From the NCBI GenBank assembly GCA_049316905.1, contig JBMOJH010000083.1:1-15067 (forward strand): DNA of 15,067 bases. Direction: 5' to 3'. The notes beneath the pieces are model-generated. The model did not search any database, was not told where the DNA came from, and was given only the letters and a program-made list of their open reading frames with translations. Position 1 is the first letter of the stretch, and each line of letters opens with the position of its first letter. Source of the DNA: CAIPVR01 sp049316905 (GTDB lineage Bacteria; Actinomycetota; Acidimicrobiia; Acidimicrobiales; Microtrichaceae). The position numbers and the translations under genes are program-made. Below are positions 1-6,316 of the stretch, in pieces.

Positions 1-20
1 ACCCCCGAAGGACCGGCTGG

Positions 21-803
21 TCAGTCGACCGGGTCGGAGCAGACCGCGAACAGCACGAGCGTGCTGGGGTCGATGTCGTCGGTGAGGAAGAACTCGTCGT
101 CGGTGATGCCCGAGCGCCCGCCGGTCTGCTCGGTGTTCGTGAAGCGGTACGCCACACGGCGACCGGTGGCGTGGAGCCACACGTAGGCCTCCCGCGGCAA
201 CTTGTGGCGCAGGCCGAGCGGATCGAGGCGCAGCAGCTTCTGGGCCATCGCCCGGCGCTGCTCGAAGTCCGCCTTCACCACCGGCGTGGCGTCGAGGCCG
301 TGCAGTTCGACCTGCTTGAAGTGCCGGCCGAGCATGGCGCGCAGGTCGTCGGGCTCGAACAGGTACACGTGGTACGGGTTCTCGAAGTCGGCCGGGGCGT
401 TCGGGGTGATGAAGAACGCCGTGCCGCCCGGGGCGAGCACGCGGGACACCTCGCGCACGTGGTGCTCCGGGTCCACGAAGTGCTCGATGAGGTGCGACGA
501 GCAGACGTGGTCGAACGCATCGGAGCGAAGCCCGAGGATCGACCCGTCGGCGCAGATCGCCCGGAGCCCCTCGTCGCCGTGGGTGTGCACCGCGGTGGCC
601 GCGGTGGCCGCGTCGTAGTCCACGCCGATCACGTCACGGCCTCCACCGGTGAAGCCGACCGACTCGTCGCCCAGGCCGCAGCCCACGTCCAGGAATCGCC
701 CGGGACCGAGCCGGGCCCGGACCTCCCGGTAGCCGGCGGTGTGCAGCGCCAGCAGCGAGTCGGGGGTCTGGCCCTGCATCGGGCGCTCACCGGTCAGCTT
801 CAC
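21..803 (-). CDS. Class I SAM-dependent methyltransferase
   Basis: Predicted soluble methyltransferase of about 260 residues that transfers a methyl group from S-adenosylmethionine to an unknown acceptor. Visible motifs are motif I FLDVGCGLGD (about residues 37-46), the acidic end of the second strand in VIGVDYD (about 58-64), and a region DHVCSSHLIEHF followed by VLAPGGTAFFITPNAP (about 98-137), typical of the Methyltransf_11/UbiE-like Rossmann fold. The open frame extends to 923, but the GTG at 803 is preferred because a GGAGG at 813-809 lies 5 nt before it; the extra 40 residues are Pro/Arg-rich and would run into the divergent GT4 gene. The C-terminal 100 residues carry no motif I can name. 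The neighbouring glycosyltransferase makes a glycan, lipid or small-molecule methylation role possible, but that is inference. Fold confidence is high and substrate unknown. Confidence 0.88.
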   Translation of the reverse strand: MKLTGERPMQGQTPDSLLALHTAGYREVRARLGPGRFLDVGCGLGDESVGFTGGGRDVIGVDYDAATAATAVHTHGDEGLRAICADGSILGLRSDAFDHVCSSHLIEHFVDPEHHVREVSRVLAPGGTAFFITPNAPADFENPYHVYLFEPDDLRAMLGRHFKQVELHGLDATPVVKADFEQRRAMAQKLLRLDPLGLRHKLPREAYVWLHATGRRVAYRFTNTEQTGGRSGITDDEFFLTDDIDPSTLVLFAVCSDPVD

Positions 804-901
804 GGACACCTCCGGGTGGTCGCCGGTCGGACCGGCGGGCGTTGGGACCGGCGCGGAGCGGTGCACGGTCGGGGGTCGGGCGACCCGTAGTGTAGGAGCC
901 C
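804..901. promoter_or_regulatory. Divergent promoter region with a shared −10 box
   Basis: The 98-bp gap between the divergent methyltransferase and GT4 starts holds TAGTGT at 888-893 on the plus strand. The same bases read TACACT at 894-889 on the minus strand, so both are TAnnnT-type −10 boxes. The plus box lies 8 nt before the GT4 GTG, which suggests a leaderless or near-leaderless transcript. The minus box would give a leader of about 80 nt ending in GGAGG. No clear −35 is visible on either strand. The stretch also holds a 7-bp inverted repeat (821-827 with 831-837, 3-nt loop) and two copies of GGACCGGCG at 829-837 and 845-853. Confidence 0.5.
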
Positions 902-2101
902 GTGGCGAGCACCCCGGGATCATCCGCGCCAGGCCCGCCGGCGAGCGACGCCACCCTGAAGGCCATCGACGACCTGGCCACGCGGGCGGGGATCCGCCGG
1001 GTGCACGTGCTCGGATGGCGCGACCTCGACGACGACGAGGCCGGCGGATCCGAGCTCCACGCGGATTCGATCCTGTCGATCTGGGCCCGCGCCGGGCTGC
1101 GGATCACGATGCGCACCTCGGCCTCCGGCGGCCGCCCGCCGGTCGACGTGCGCCACGGCTACACCGTGAGCCGCCGCGGCGGCCGCTACTCGGTGTTCCT
1201 CCGCACCCCGGCGGCCGAGCTGGCCGGTCGCCTCGGCCGGGCCGACGCCCTGGTCGAGATCTGGAACGGGATGCCGTTCCTGTCACCGATGTGGTGGCGG
1301 GGTCCGTCGGTGGTGTGGATGCACCACGTTCACGGCCCCATGTGGGACCAGACCCTGCCCCCGCTCCAGGCGAAGTTGGGCCACCTCATCGAGGAGCGGC
1401 TGGCGCCGCCGTGGTACCGCCGGCGCTCGATCGTCACGCTCTCCCCCAGCTCGCTCGAGGAGATGGTCGAGGAGCAGGGTTTCGACCGCGATGCGGTCAC
1501 GGTCATCCCCCCGGGAATCGGCCCCGCGTTCACCCCGGGCGGCGAGCGGTCGCTGCACCCGCGGGTGGTGGCGGTCGGCCGGCTCGCCCCGGTCAAGGAC
1601 TTCCCCCGCCTCGTGAAGCTGATGCACCGGGCCCGCGCCCGGGTGCCCGACCTCGAGCTCGTGATCGTGGGCGAGGGCTACGTCCGCGACGACCTCGCGG
1701 CCCTGGTGTCGGAGCTCGACGCCGGCGACTGGGTGCGGCTCGCCGGCCACGTGAGCGACGACGAGCTGATCGAGCTGTACCGCTCAGCGTGGATGGTGGC
1801 CTCCACCTCCACCCGCGAGGGTTGGGGAATGACGCTCACGGAGGCCGCCGCCACGGGAACGCCCGCAGTGGTGACCGACATCGCCGGCCACGCGGACGCG
1901 GTCCACCACGACCGCTCCGGGCTCCTGGCCACCACCGACGACCAGCTCGTCGACGCCACCGTGCGCGTGATCACCGACCGTGCGCTGCGCCGCCGCCTCG
2001 AGGAGGGCGCGCTGGCCCGGGCCGCGGAGCTCACATGGGAGGCGTGCGCGCTCGCCAACTTCGAGGTGCTCGCGCAGGACGCCCTGCGCCGCCGGCGCTG
2101 A
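902..2101 (+). CDS. GT-B glycosyltransferase, GT4-like (glycosyl transferases group 1)
   Basis: A 399-residue retaining-type glycosyltransferase predicted to move a sugar from a nucleotide-sugar donor to an unknown acceptor. The C-terminal Rossmann half is typical of the family: VVAVGRLAPVKDF (about residues 221-233), the donor-site segment with E306 and E314 in an E-x7-E pattern (EGWGMTLTEAAATGTP), and the usual helical C terminus. The N-terminal half contains GGSELHADSI (about residues 43-52), like the glycine-rich acceptor-side loop of GT4 enzymes. The GTG start has AGGAG at 894-898 only 3 nt upstream, and also a TAGTGT −10 box 8 nt upstream. No signal peptide or membrane segment is visible, so it is probably cytoplasmic or peripherally membrane-bound. 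The HAD phosphatase gene follows 13 nt after the stop, probably in the same transcript. The family is confident; donor and acceptor are not predictable. Confidence 0.92.
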   Translation: MASTPGSSAPGPPASDATLKAIDDLATRAGIRRVHVLGWRDLDDDEAGGSELHADSILSIWARAGLRITMRTSASGGRPPVDVRHGYTVSRRGGRYSVFLRTPAAELAGRLGRADALVEIWNGMPFLSPMWWRGPSVVWMHHVHGPMWDQTLPPLQAKLGHLIEERLAPPWYRRRSIVTLSPSSLEEMVEEQGFDRDAVTVIPPGIGPAFTPGGERSLHPRVVAVGRLAPVKDFPRLVKLMHRARARVPDLELVIVGEGYVRDDLAALVSELDAGDWVRLAGHVSDDELIELYRSAWMVASTSTREGWGMTLTEAAATGTPAVVTDIAGHADAVHHDRSGLLATTDDQLVDATVRVITDRALRRRLEEGALARAAELTWEACALANFEVLAQDALRRRR

Positions 2102-2114
2102 GCGGACGGCCCGC

Positions 2115-2765
2115 GTGGACGGCGACTTCGTGCTGGGCGTCGACCTCGACGGCGTCTGCGCGGACTACACCGCGGCCTTCCGCGAGGTGGTCGCCCGGCG
2201 CACGGGCACCGCGGCCCACGTCCTCACCGACGACGTGAGCTGGGACTTCGCCGAGTGGGGCCTCGACCGCGACGCCTTCCTCGACCTGCACCGGGCCGGC
2301 GTGATGGAGGACCGGATGTTCCGCGACATGCCGGCCCTGCCCGGGGTGGCCGACGCCCTCTGGCGCCTGTCCGACGCCGGGGTGTGGATCCGGATCATCA
2401 CCCACCGGCTGGTGCTCAACTGGGGCCACGAGGTGGTGGTGGCCGACACCGTGGCCTGGCTCGACCGGCACCGGATCCCCTACCGCGACCTGTGCTTCCT
2501 CGGCCGCAAGCCCGAGGTGCAGGCCGATGCCTACGTGGAGGACGCTCCCCACAACGTGGAGGCGCTCCGCGCCGGCGGGAACGTCGTGGTGGTCTTCGAC
2601 CAGCCCTACAACCGCCATCTCGGCGGGCCCCGGGCCCGGGACTGGCACGAGGTGGAGGCGGTGCTCGCGGAGCCGCTGGCCGCCCGCATCGACGGCTTCC
2701 AGGGCCAGCTGCCCGGCGTGCCCTCCGGCGCCGACCGCCTGGACCGTCACCGCGGCGGCAGCTGA
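2115..2765 (+). CDS. HAD-family phosphatase, 5'-nucleotidase (NT5C)-like
   Basis: Predicted HAD hydrolase of 216 residues. Motif I is VDLDGVCADY with nucleophile D10 and acid/base D12. Motif II is probably T96 in ITHRL, K132 in LGRKPE is the likely motif III lysine, and E142-D143 in YVEDAPHNVEAL are the likely Mg-binding acidic pair. The order and the phrase YVEDAPHNVEAL resemble the 5'(3')-deoxyribonucleotidase (NT5C) branch, which removes phosphate from nucleotides; a sugar-phosphate substrate is equally possible next to a glycosyltransferase. The GTG at 2115, 13 nt after the GT4 stop, is chosen because motif I begins eight residues later; the frame is open further upstream but that overlaps GT4. 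No strong Shine-Dalgarno is visible, so translation may be coupled to GT4. The last codons and the stop lie in the first copy of a 28-bp tandem repeat. Confidence 0.82.
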   Translation: MDGDFVLGVDLDGVCADYTAAFREVVARRTGTAAHVLTDDVSWDFAEWGLDRDAFLDLHRAGVMEDRMFRDMPALPGVADALWRLSDAGVWIRIITHRLVLNWGHEVVVADTVAWLDRHRIPYRDLCFLGRKPEVQADAYVEDAPHNVEALRAGGNVVVVFDQPYNRHLGGPRARDWHEVEAVLAEPLAARIDGFQGQLPGVPSGADRLDRHRGGS

Positions 2766-2827
2766 GCGGCGACGACCCAGCGGCGGCAGCTGAGCGGCGA
2801 CGACCCAGCGGCGGCAGCTGAGCGGCG
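2752..2827. repeat. 28-bp tandem repeat, 2.7 copies, TGA in each
   Basis: Two exact 28-bp units (2752-2779 and 2780-2807) are followed by the first 20 bases of a third (2808-2827). Each unit contains GGCAGCTGAGCGGCG, including a CAGCTG palindrome and a TGA. The first TGA (2763-2765) is the stop of the HAD phosphatase gene. Because 28 is one more than a multiple of three, the TGAs at 2763, 2791 and 2819 fall in three different frames, so all forward frames are closed. There is no spacer between units, so it is not a CRISPR array. Confidence 0.95.
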
Positions 2828-2893
2828 CTCCGCGTCCCTGCGTGACGGATGTCCCGCGGGGAGGTTTGCCCACCCGGCGTCCCGTGCCCGGCG

Positions 2894-2960
2894 GCCCGGT
2901 CGGACCTACCCTGCGGGGGGACGTCAGCTCCCGTCCCACGTTTCCGCCGCCCGGTCGGAC
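2894..2960. repeat. 12-bp direct repeat around the acyltransferase promoter
   Basis: GCCCGGTCGGAC occurs exactly at 2894-2905 and at 2949-2960, with start points 55 bp apart. The first copy ends one base before the putative −10 box TACCCT, and the second lies in the predicted leader just before the Shine-Dalgarno. This placement would suit an operator pair, but no regulator is known and chance in GC-rich DNA is possible. Confidence 0.4.
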
Positions 2961-2988
2961 ACGTGCGGCACCCGGAGGAGGTGGGCCG
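2907..2988 (+). promoter_or_regulatory. Putative −10 box and leader with strong RBS for the acyltransferase gene
   Basis: TACCCT at 2907-2912 has the TAnnnT form seen before other genes here and would start RNA near 2920, giving a leader of about 70 nt. GGAGGAGG at 2974-2981 is the strongest Shine-Dalgarno in the window and lies 7 nt before the GTG at 2989; it decides that start over the upstream ATG/GTG codons of the same frame. No clear −35 is seen. Confidence 0.5.
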
Positions 2989-5112
2989 GTGCTCGGAACG
3001 TCACCCCGCGACGGCGCCGCCGCCCCGACACCGCCGCCGGCCGCGTCCACCTCCGCCCCGCGCCTGCCGCACCTCACGGGCCTCGACGGGCTCCGCGCCG
3101 TCGCGGTACTCGCCGTGATCCTCTACCACGGCGACGTGGGGGTCCTGCCCGGCGGGTTCCTCGGGGTGGACCTGTTCTTCGTGCTGTCGGGGTTCCTGAT
3201 CACCTCCCTGCTGCTCGCTGAGCACCGCGCCACCGGCCGCATCGACCTGCGGGCGTTCTGGGGCCGGCGCTTCCGGCGCCTGCTGCCGGCGCTGCTGGTC
3301 TTCCTGGTGGCGGCCACGGCCTGGGCGGCGTTCTTCGCCGAGCGCTCGTCGCTCGAGCAGGTCCGCAACGACGCCCTCGCCGGCCTCGGCTACGTGGCCA
3401 ACTGGTGGTTCGTCGTCTCCGGCGCGTCCTACGGCGCCGCGTTCTCCGCCCCCTCACCCTTCCAGCACCTGTGGTCGCTCGCGGTGGAGGAGCAGTACTA
3501 CCTGCTCTGGCCGTTCGTGGCGCTGGTCTGTCTCGGGACCGCTGCACTGGGGGCCCGACGCGGGCGCCGACGCCTGCAGGTCGTGTCGATCGTCGGCTTC
3601 GCCGCCTCGGCGGGCTGGATGGCCTGGCTCGCCTGGCACGGAGCCGACAAGGACCGGATGTACTTCGGCACCGACACCCGTGCGGCCACGATCCTCGCCG
3701 GGGTCGTCGCGGCGCTGTGGCTGGAGCCGGTGCTCGAGGCCCGTCTCCGCGGCGACGCGCCGCCGGTGTCGCCGGCGCGCCGTCGGCTCGTGACCGCGGC
3801 TGCCGCGGTGGGCACGCTGGTGCTGGTCGCGGCGATGGCGACCGCGAGCCAGCGCGACCTGTGGCTGTACCGCGGCGGGTTCCCGCTCGTCGCGCTCGCC
3901 GCCGCCGCGATGATCGGCGGCGTGGTGCTGCTGCCGTGGGCGGACCGGGCCCTCGGTGGCCGGGCCCTCGGGTGGGTGGGAACCCGCTCCTACGGTCTGT
4001 ACCTGTGGCACTGGCTGGTGCTCGTCGCCCTCGTCACCGCCTGGCCGCGGTTCACGGGCTGGCCGCGGCTGGTGGTGCTGTGCCTGGTGGCAGGGATGCT
4101 CGCCGAGATCTCGTACCGCCTCGTCGAACGGCCGATCCGCACCCACCGCGTCCGCATCCCCCGGCCCCGGTTGACCGTGCCGCTCGGCTTCGCGGCGGTC
4201 GCGCTCCTCGCGGTGGCCCTGGGGCTCCGGGCCGAGTCGACGCCGACCTACCTGCAGTCCCGTACGCCCGACCAGGTCGCCATGGAACCCGCGGCGCCCA
4301 CGACCTCCACCGCCCCGGCCGCGCCGGAGCCCACGGTGGCGGGGGCCACCACCGTGCCAGCGCCAGCCCCGGTTCCCGCACCGGCCGCGCCGGCGCCCGC
4401 ACCGGCGGCGCCCGCCCCCTCGTTCGAGCCCCCCACCCGGGTGCTCCTGGTCGGCGACTCCGTGGCCGCCTCCATGGCCGACGAGCTCGGCGCGGCCCTG
4501 CGGGGCCAGGGCGTGGCGTTCGCCGACAGTGCGTTTCCCGGCTGCGGCATCGTCGAGGGCGACCCCGCCGAGCCCGACGGCACCCCGTACGCCCTGACCA
4601 AGGCGTGCGGCCCACAGATCGCCCCCAACCAGCGCGACGTGGTCGCCCGGACCCGGCCCGACCTGGTCGTCGCGCTCAGCACCTGGGAGGCGTCGGACCG
4701 GCTGTGGGAAGGGACGTTCCACCCGTTCGGCACGCCCGAGTCCGACGACACGCTCCTCGCGCTGTACCGCCGGACCGTCGACCGGCTGAGCGCCCGCGGG
4801 GCCCGGGTCGCGTTCGTGACGGTGCCCGATCCCGTCGACAGCCTCAACGGCCCGCTCGACCCCGCGCGACGAGAACGGCTGCGCCACCTGAACGGTGTGC
4901 TGGGGCGGCTCGCGGCGGAAGATCCGGTCCGGGTCAGCCTGATCCGCCTGGACGACATCGTGTGCCCCACCGACCCCTGCCCCGACGTGGTGGACGGGAT
5001 CGCGCTGCGGGCGAAGGACGGGACCCACTACGCCGAGCCCGAGTCCGCCCGCTACGTCAGCGAGCGGCTCACGCCCCGGATCCTGCAGGTCCCCCGCGGC
5101 GACGTCCGCTGA
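2989..5112 (+). CDS. Membrane O-acyltransferase with C-terminal SGNH domain (OafA/YrhL-like)
   Basis: A 707-residue two-domain protein of the type that O-acetylates cell-surface glycans. Residues about 28-415 form the acyltransferase-3 domain with roughly ten hydrophobic helices. It opens with LTGLDGLRAVAVL and contains R36 and H47 in an R-x10-H arrangement, GGFLGVDLFFVLSGFLIT, and FQHLWSLAVEEQYYLLWPF (H160). A Pro/Ala/Thr-rich linker follows (about 430-480), probably outside the cell. A C-terminal SGNH hydrolase-like domain starts with VLLVGDSVAASM (Ser491) and ends with the catalytic pair D677 and H680 in DGTHY. In known relatives the membrane part passes acyl groups across the membrane and the SGNH part attaches them to the glycan. 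The substrate is unknown; nearby glycosyltransferase genes fit a polysaccharide or glycolipid. The start is set by GGAGGAGG 7 nt upstream; the frame is open back to 2842. It converges on the nitroreductase gene with 7 bp between stops. Confidence 0.93.
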   Translation: MLGTSPRDGAAAPTPPPAASTSAPRLPHLTGLDGLRAVAVLAVILYHGDVGVLPGGFLGVDLFFVLSGFLITSLLLAEHRATGRIDLRAFWGRRFRRLLPALLVFLVAATAWAAFFAERSSLEQVRNDALAGLGYVANWWFVVSGASYGAAFSAPSPFQHLWSLAVEEQYYLLWPFVALVCLGTAALGARRGRRRLQVVSIVGFAASAGWMAWLAWHGADKDRMYFGTDTRAATILAGVVAALWLEPVLEARLRGDAPPVSPARRRLVTAAAAVGTLVLVAAMATASQRDLWLYRGGFPLVALAAAAMIGGVVLLPWADRALGGRALGWVGTRSYGLYLWHWLVLVALVTAWPRFTGWPRLVVLCLVAGMLAEISYRLVERPIRTHRVRIPRPRLTVPLGFAAVALLAVALGLRAESTPTYLQSRTPDQVAMEPAAPTTSTAPAAPEPTVAGATTVPAPAPVPAPAAPAPAPAAPAPSFEPPTRVLLVGDSVAASMADELGAALRGQGVAFADSAFPGCGIVEGDPAEPDGTPYALTKACGPQIAPNQRDVVARTRPDLVVALSTWEASDRLWEGTFHPFGTPESDDTLLALYRRTVDRLSARGARVAFVTVPDPVDSLNGPLDPARRERLRHLNGVLGRLAAEDPVRVSLIRLDDIVCPTDPCPDVVDGIALRAKDGTHYAEPESARYVSERLTPRILQVPRGDVR

Positions 5113-5119
5113 TGCGCCC

Positions 5120-5899
5120 TCAGCCGCGCCAGCGGGTGAAGCGGCTGCCCTCGGGGTCGACGGCCCACTCCGGGGACTCCCCCCAGCGGTCCTCGAACAC
5201 CAGGTGACGGAGCTCGGCGCGACGCACCGTGCCGGTACCGCCCACCGGGCGCCCCAGCGTGATGGTGGCGGCGAGGAACACGTCGTCCGGGATGGCGAGC
5301 GCCTCGCGGAGCTGGGGCTCGACGGCCCGGTGCCAGGTCATCATGACCCCGCCGTAGCCCGAGGCCCGGGCGGCCACGAGCAGGTTCTGGCACGCCGGGT
5401 AGACCGATGCGCCGAGGAGCTCGTCGGTGCCCCCTCGGTGGCGCAGCATCCCGGCGAGGATCACCACGGGGATGTCCTCGAAGCCGTCGACGAAGGCGCG
5501 CATCGTGCGTGCCGTGCGGGCCTTCGGTGAGTCGGGGGCCGCGCCGGAACCGGTGCCGTACCCGTCGGCCGCCTCCTTCGCGGCCCAGAGCTCCCGGGCC
5601 GCCCCACCGATAAGCGCCTTGGCCGCCACGGCACCCGGTCCGTCGCGCAGGACGAGGAACCGGAAGCCCTGGCGGTTCGAGCCGGATGGGGCGCGGGTGG
5701 CGGCGAAGAGGAGCCGGGCGAGCACGTCGTCGGGCACCGGCTCCGGCCGGTAGCGCCGGACCGCCCGGGTGGAGGCGAGCACCCCGAGAACCAGGTCCGT
5801 CGCCTCCGGGTCGAGCGCCCCGGGGTCCGCGACCGCCGCGGGCGGATCGGGCTCGGTGCCGGATGCCGGTTCCTCCGGGGGCGGGACGGGGTCACTCAC
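5120..5899 (-). CDS. Nitroreductase-family FMN oxidoreductase
   Basis: A 259-residue flavoprotein of the nitroreductase superfamily, expected to bind FMN as a homodimer and use NAD(P)H. Visible signatures are STRAVRRYRPEPVPDDVLARLL (about residues 43-64), whose arginines normally contact FMN phosphate, APSGSNRQ (70-77), the conserved stretch YPACQNLLVAARASGYGGVMMTW (about 167-189) and ITLGRP (about 213-218). The first 30 residues are Pro/Ala/Glu-rich and unlikely to be structured. The frame is open up to 6124, but the GTG at 5899 is chosen because a TAGCGT −10 box (5912-5907) lies 7 nt upstream and a longer protein would overlap the divergent small gene. The physiological substrate cannot be told; relatives include nitroaromatic and quinone reductases and more specialised enzymes. 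Confidence 0.88.
   Translation of the reverse strand: MSDPVPPPEEPASGTEPDPPAAVADPGALDPEATDLVLGVLASTRAVRRYRPEPVPDDVLARLLFAATRAPSGSNRQGFRFLVLRDGPGAVAAKALIGGAARELWAAKEAADGYGTGSGAAPDSPKARTARTMRAFVDGFEDIPVVILAGMLRHRGGTDELLGASVYPACQNLLVAARASGYGGVMMTWHRAVEPQLREALAIPDDVFLAATITLGRPVGGTGTVRRAELRHLVFEDRWGESPEWAVDPEGSRFTRWRG
5121..5147 (+). terminator. Weak candidate hairpin after the acyltransferase stop
   Basis: CAGCCGC (5121-5127) and GCGGCTG (5141-5147) can pair into a 7-bp stem with a 13-nt loop, starting 9 nt after the acyltransferase stop. It lies inside the 3' end of the convergent nitroreductase gene and has no U-tract, so it may simply be coding sequence. Confidence 0.22.
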
Positions 5900-5948
5900 C
5901 GCGCCGACGCTACCGGGGGTCCCGGGCGGCCGACCGTAGGCTCCGCCC
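5900..5948. promoter_or_regulatory. Two back-to-back leaderless-type promoters in 49 bp
   Basis: On the minus strand TAGCGT (5912-5907) lies 7 nt before the nitroreductase GTG. On the plus strand TAGGCT (5937-5942) lies 6 nt before the ATG of the small membrane protein. Both distances put the likely transcription start at the start codon, and no Shine-Dalgarno is present on either side. An inverted repeat CCGGG-GGT-CCCGG (5913-5925) abuts the minus-strand −10 box. The −35 zones overlap and show no consensus. Confidence 0.55.
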
Positions 5949-6242
5949 ATGCCCTGGGGAGACCTGCTGCGCGCCGTGGTGGTCACCGCGTTCTTCGGGC
6001 TGCCGCTCGCGCTGACACTGGTGTCGCTCCTCGACGTGGTGCGCCGCCCGCAGTGGGCGTGGGCCCTGGCGGAGCGGAACCAGACGGCGTGGATCGGCGC
6101 CATCCTGCTCGGGGTCTTCTGCACGGTGGGCGGGGTGGCGGTCTGCGCCGTCTACTGGATCCGGGTGCGGCCGGTGGTCGCCGGTGCCGAGTCGGGGAAG
6201 CTGCCCGAACCCCGCCGGCGCCGACGGCCGCCACCCGCATGA
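5949..6242 (+). CDS. Small two-helix membrane protein, unknown function
   Basis: A 97-residue protein with two clear hydrophobic segments (about residues 8-29 and 47-71) joined by a short polar stretch VRRPQWAWALAERNQ, followed by an Arg/Pro-rich tail (about 86-97). The pattern of a first helix, an LLDVVRRP loop with tryptophans, a second helix ending YWIRVRP and a charged tail is reminiscent of small actinobacterial membrane proteins annotated DUF2516 or PLDc_N-like, but I cannot confirm membership. The PLDc_N proteins are not themselves phospholipases. The ATG start is supported by the −10 box TAGGCT 6 nt upstream. The gene is monocistronic: it diverges from nitroreductase and is followed by a hairpin. 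Confidence 0.75.
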   Translation: MPWGDLLRAVVVTAFFGLPLALTLVSLLDVVRRPQWAWALAERNQTAWIGAILLGVFCTVGGVAVCAVYWIRVRPVVAGAESGKLPEPRRRRRPPPA

Positions 6243-6278
6243 TCACGGGGTGCTCTCCGCGGCTCCCTCCCCGCGTCT

Positions 6279-6316
6279 GGGGATCTCAACTCGCCCGTGG
6301 GGCGAGTGAGGACCCC
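6279..6316. terminator. Bidirectional hairpin between convergent genes
   Basis: ACTCGCCC (6289-6296) and GGGCGAGT (6300-6307) form a perfect 8-bp stem with a 3-nt loop. It is extended by CTC/GAG (6285-6287 with 6308-6310, one bulged A) and by GGGG/CCCC further out. It sits between the stops of the small membrane protein (6242, +) and the GT2 gene (6316, −), so it can end both transcripts. No U-tract follows on either strand, which is common for high-GC actinobacterial hairpins. Confidence 0.7.

Noticed and set aside
2752..2827. CRISPR array
   Set aside because: The unit length is right, but copies are head-to-tail without spacers and the array holds a stop codon.
2842..2988. Upstream start of the acyltransferase at 2842
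   Set aside because: The putative −10 box lies inside this extension, and GGAGGAGG marks the GTG at 2989.
3405..5207. Long open frames on both strands over the acyltransferase gene (also 3454-5028 minus)
   Set aside because: They overlap the confident acyltransferase-SGNH gene and are Arg/Pro/Gly-rich with no domain.
5900..6124. N-terminal extension of the nitroreductase to 6124
   Set aside because: It would overlap the divergent small membrane protein gene and its promoter; the added residues do not belong to the family.
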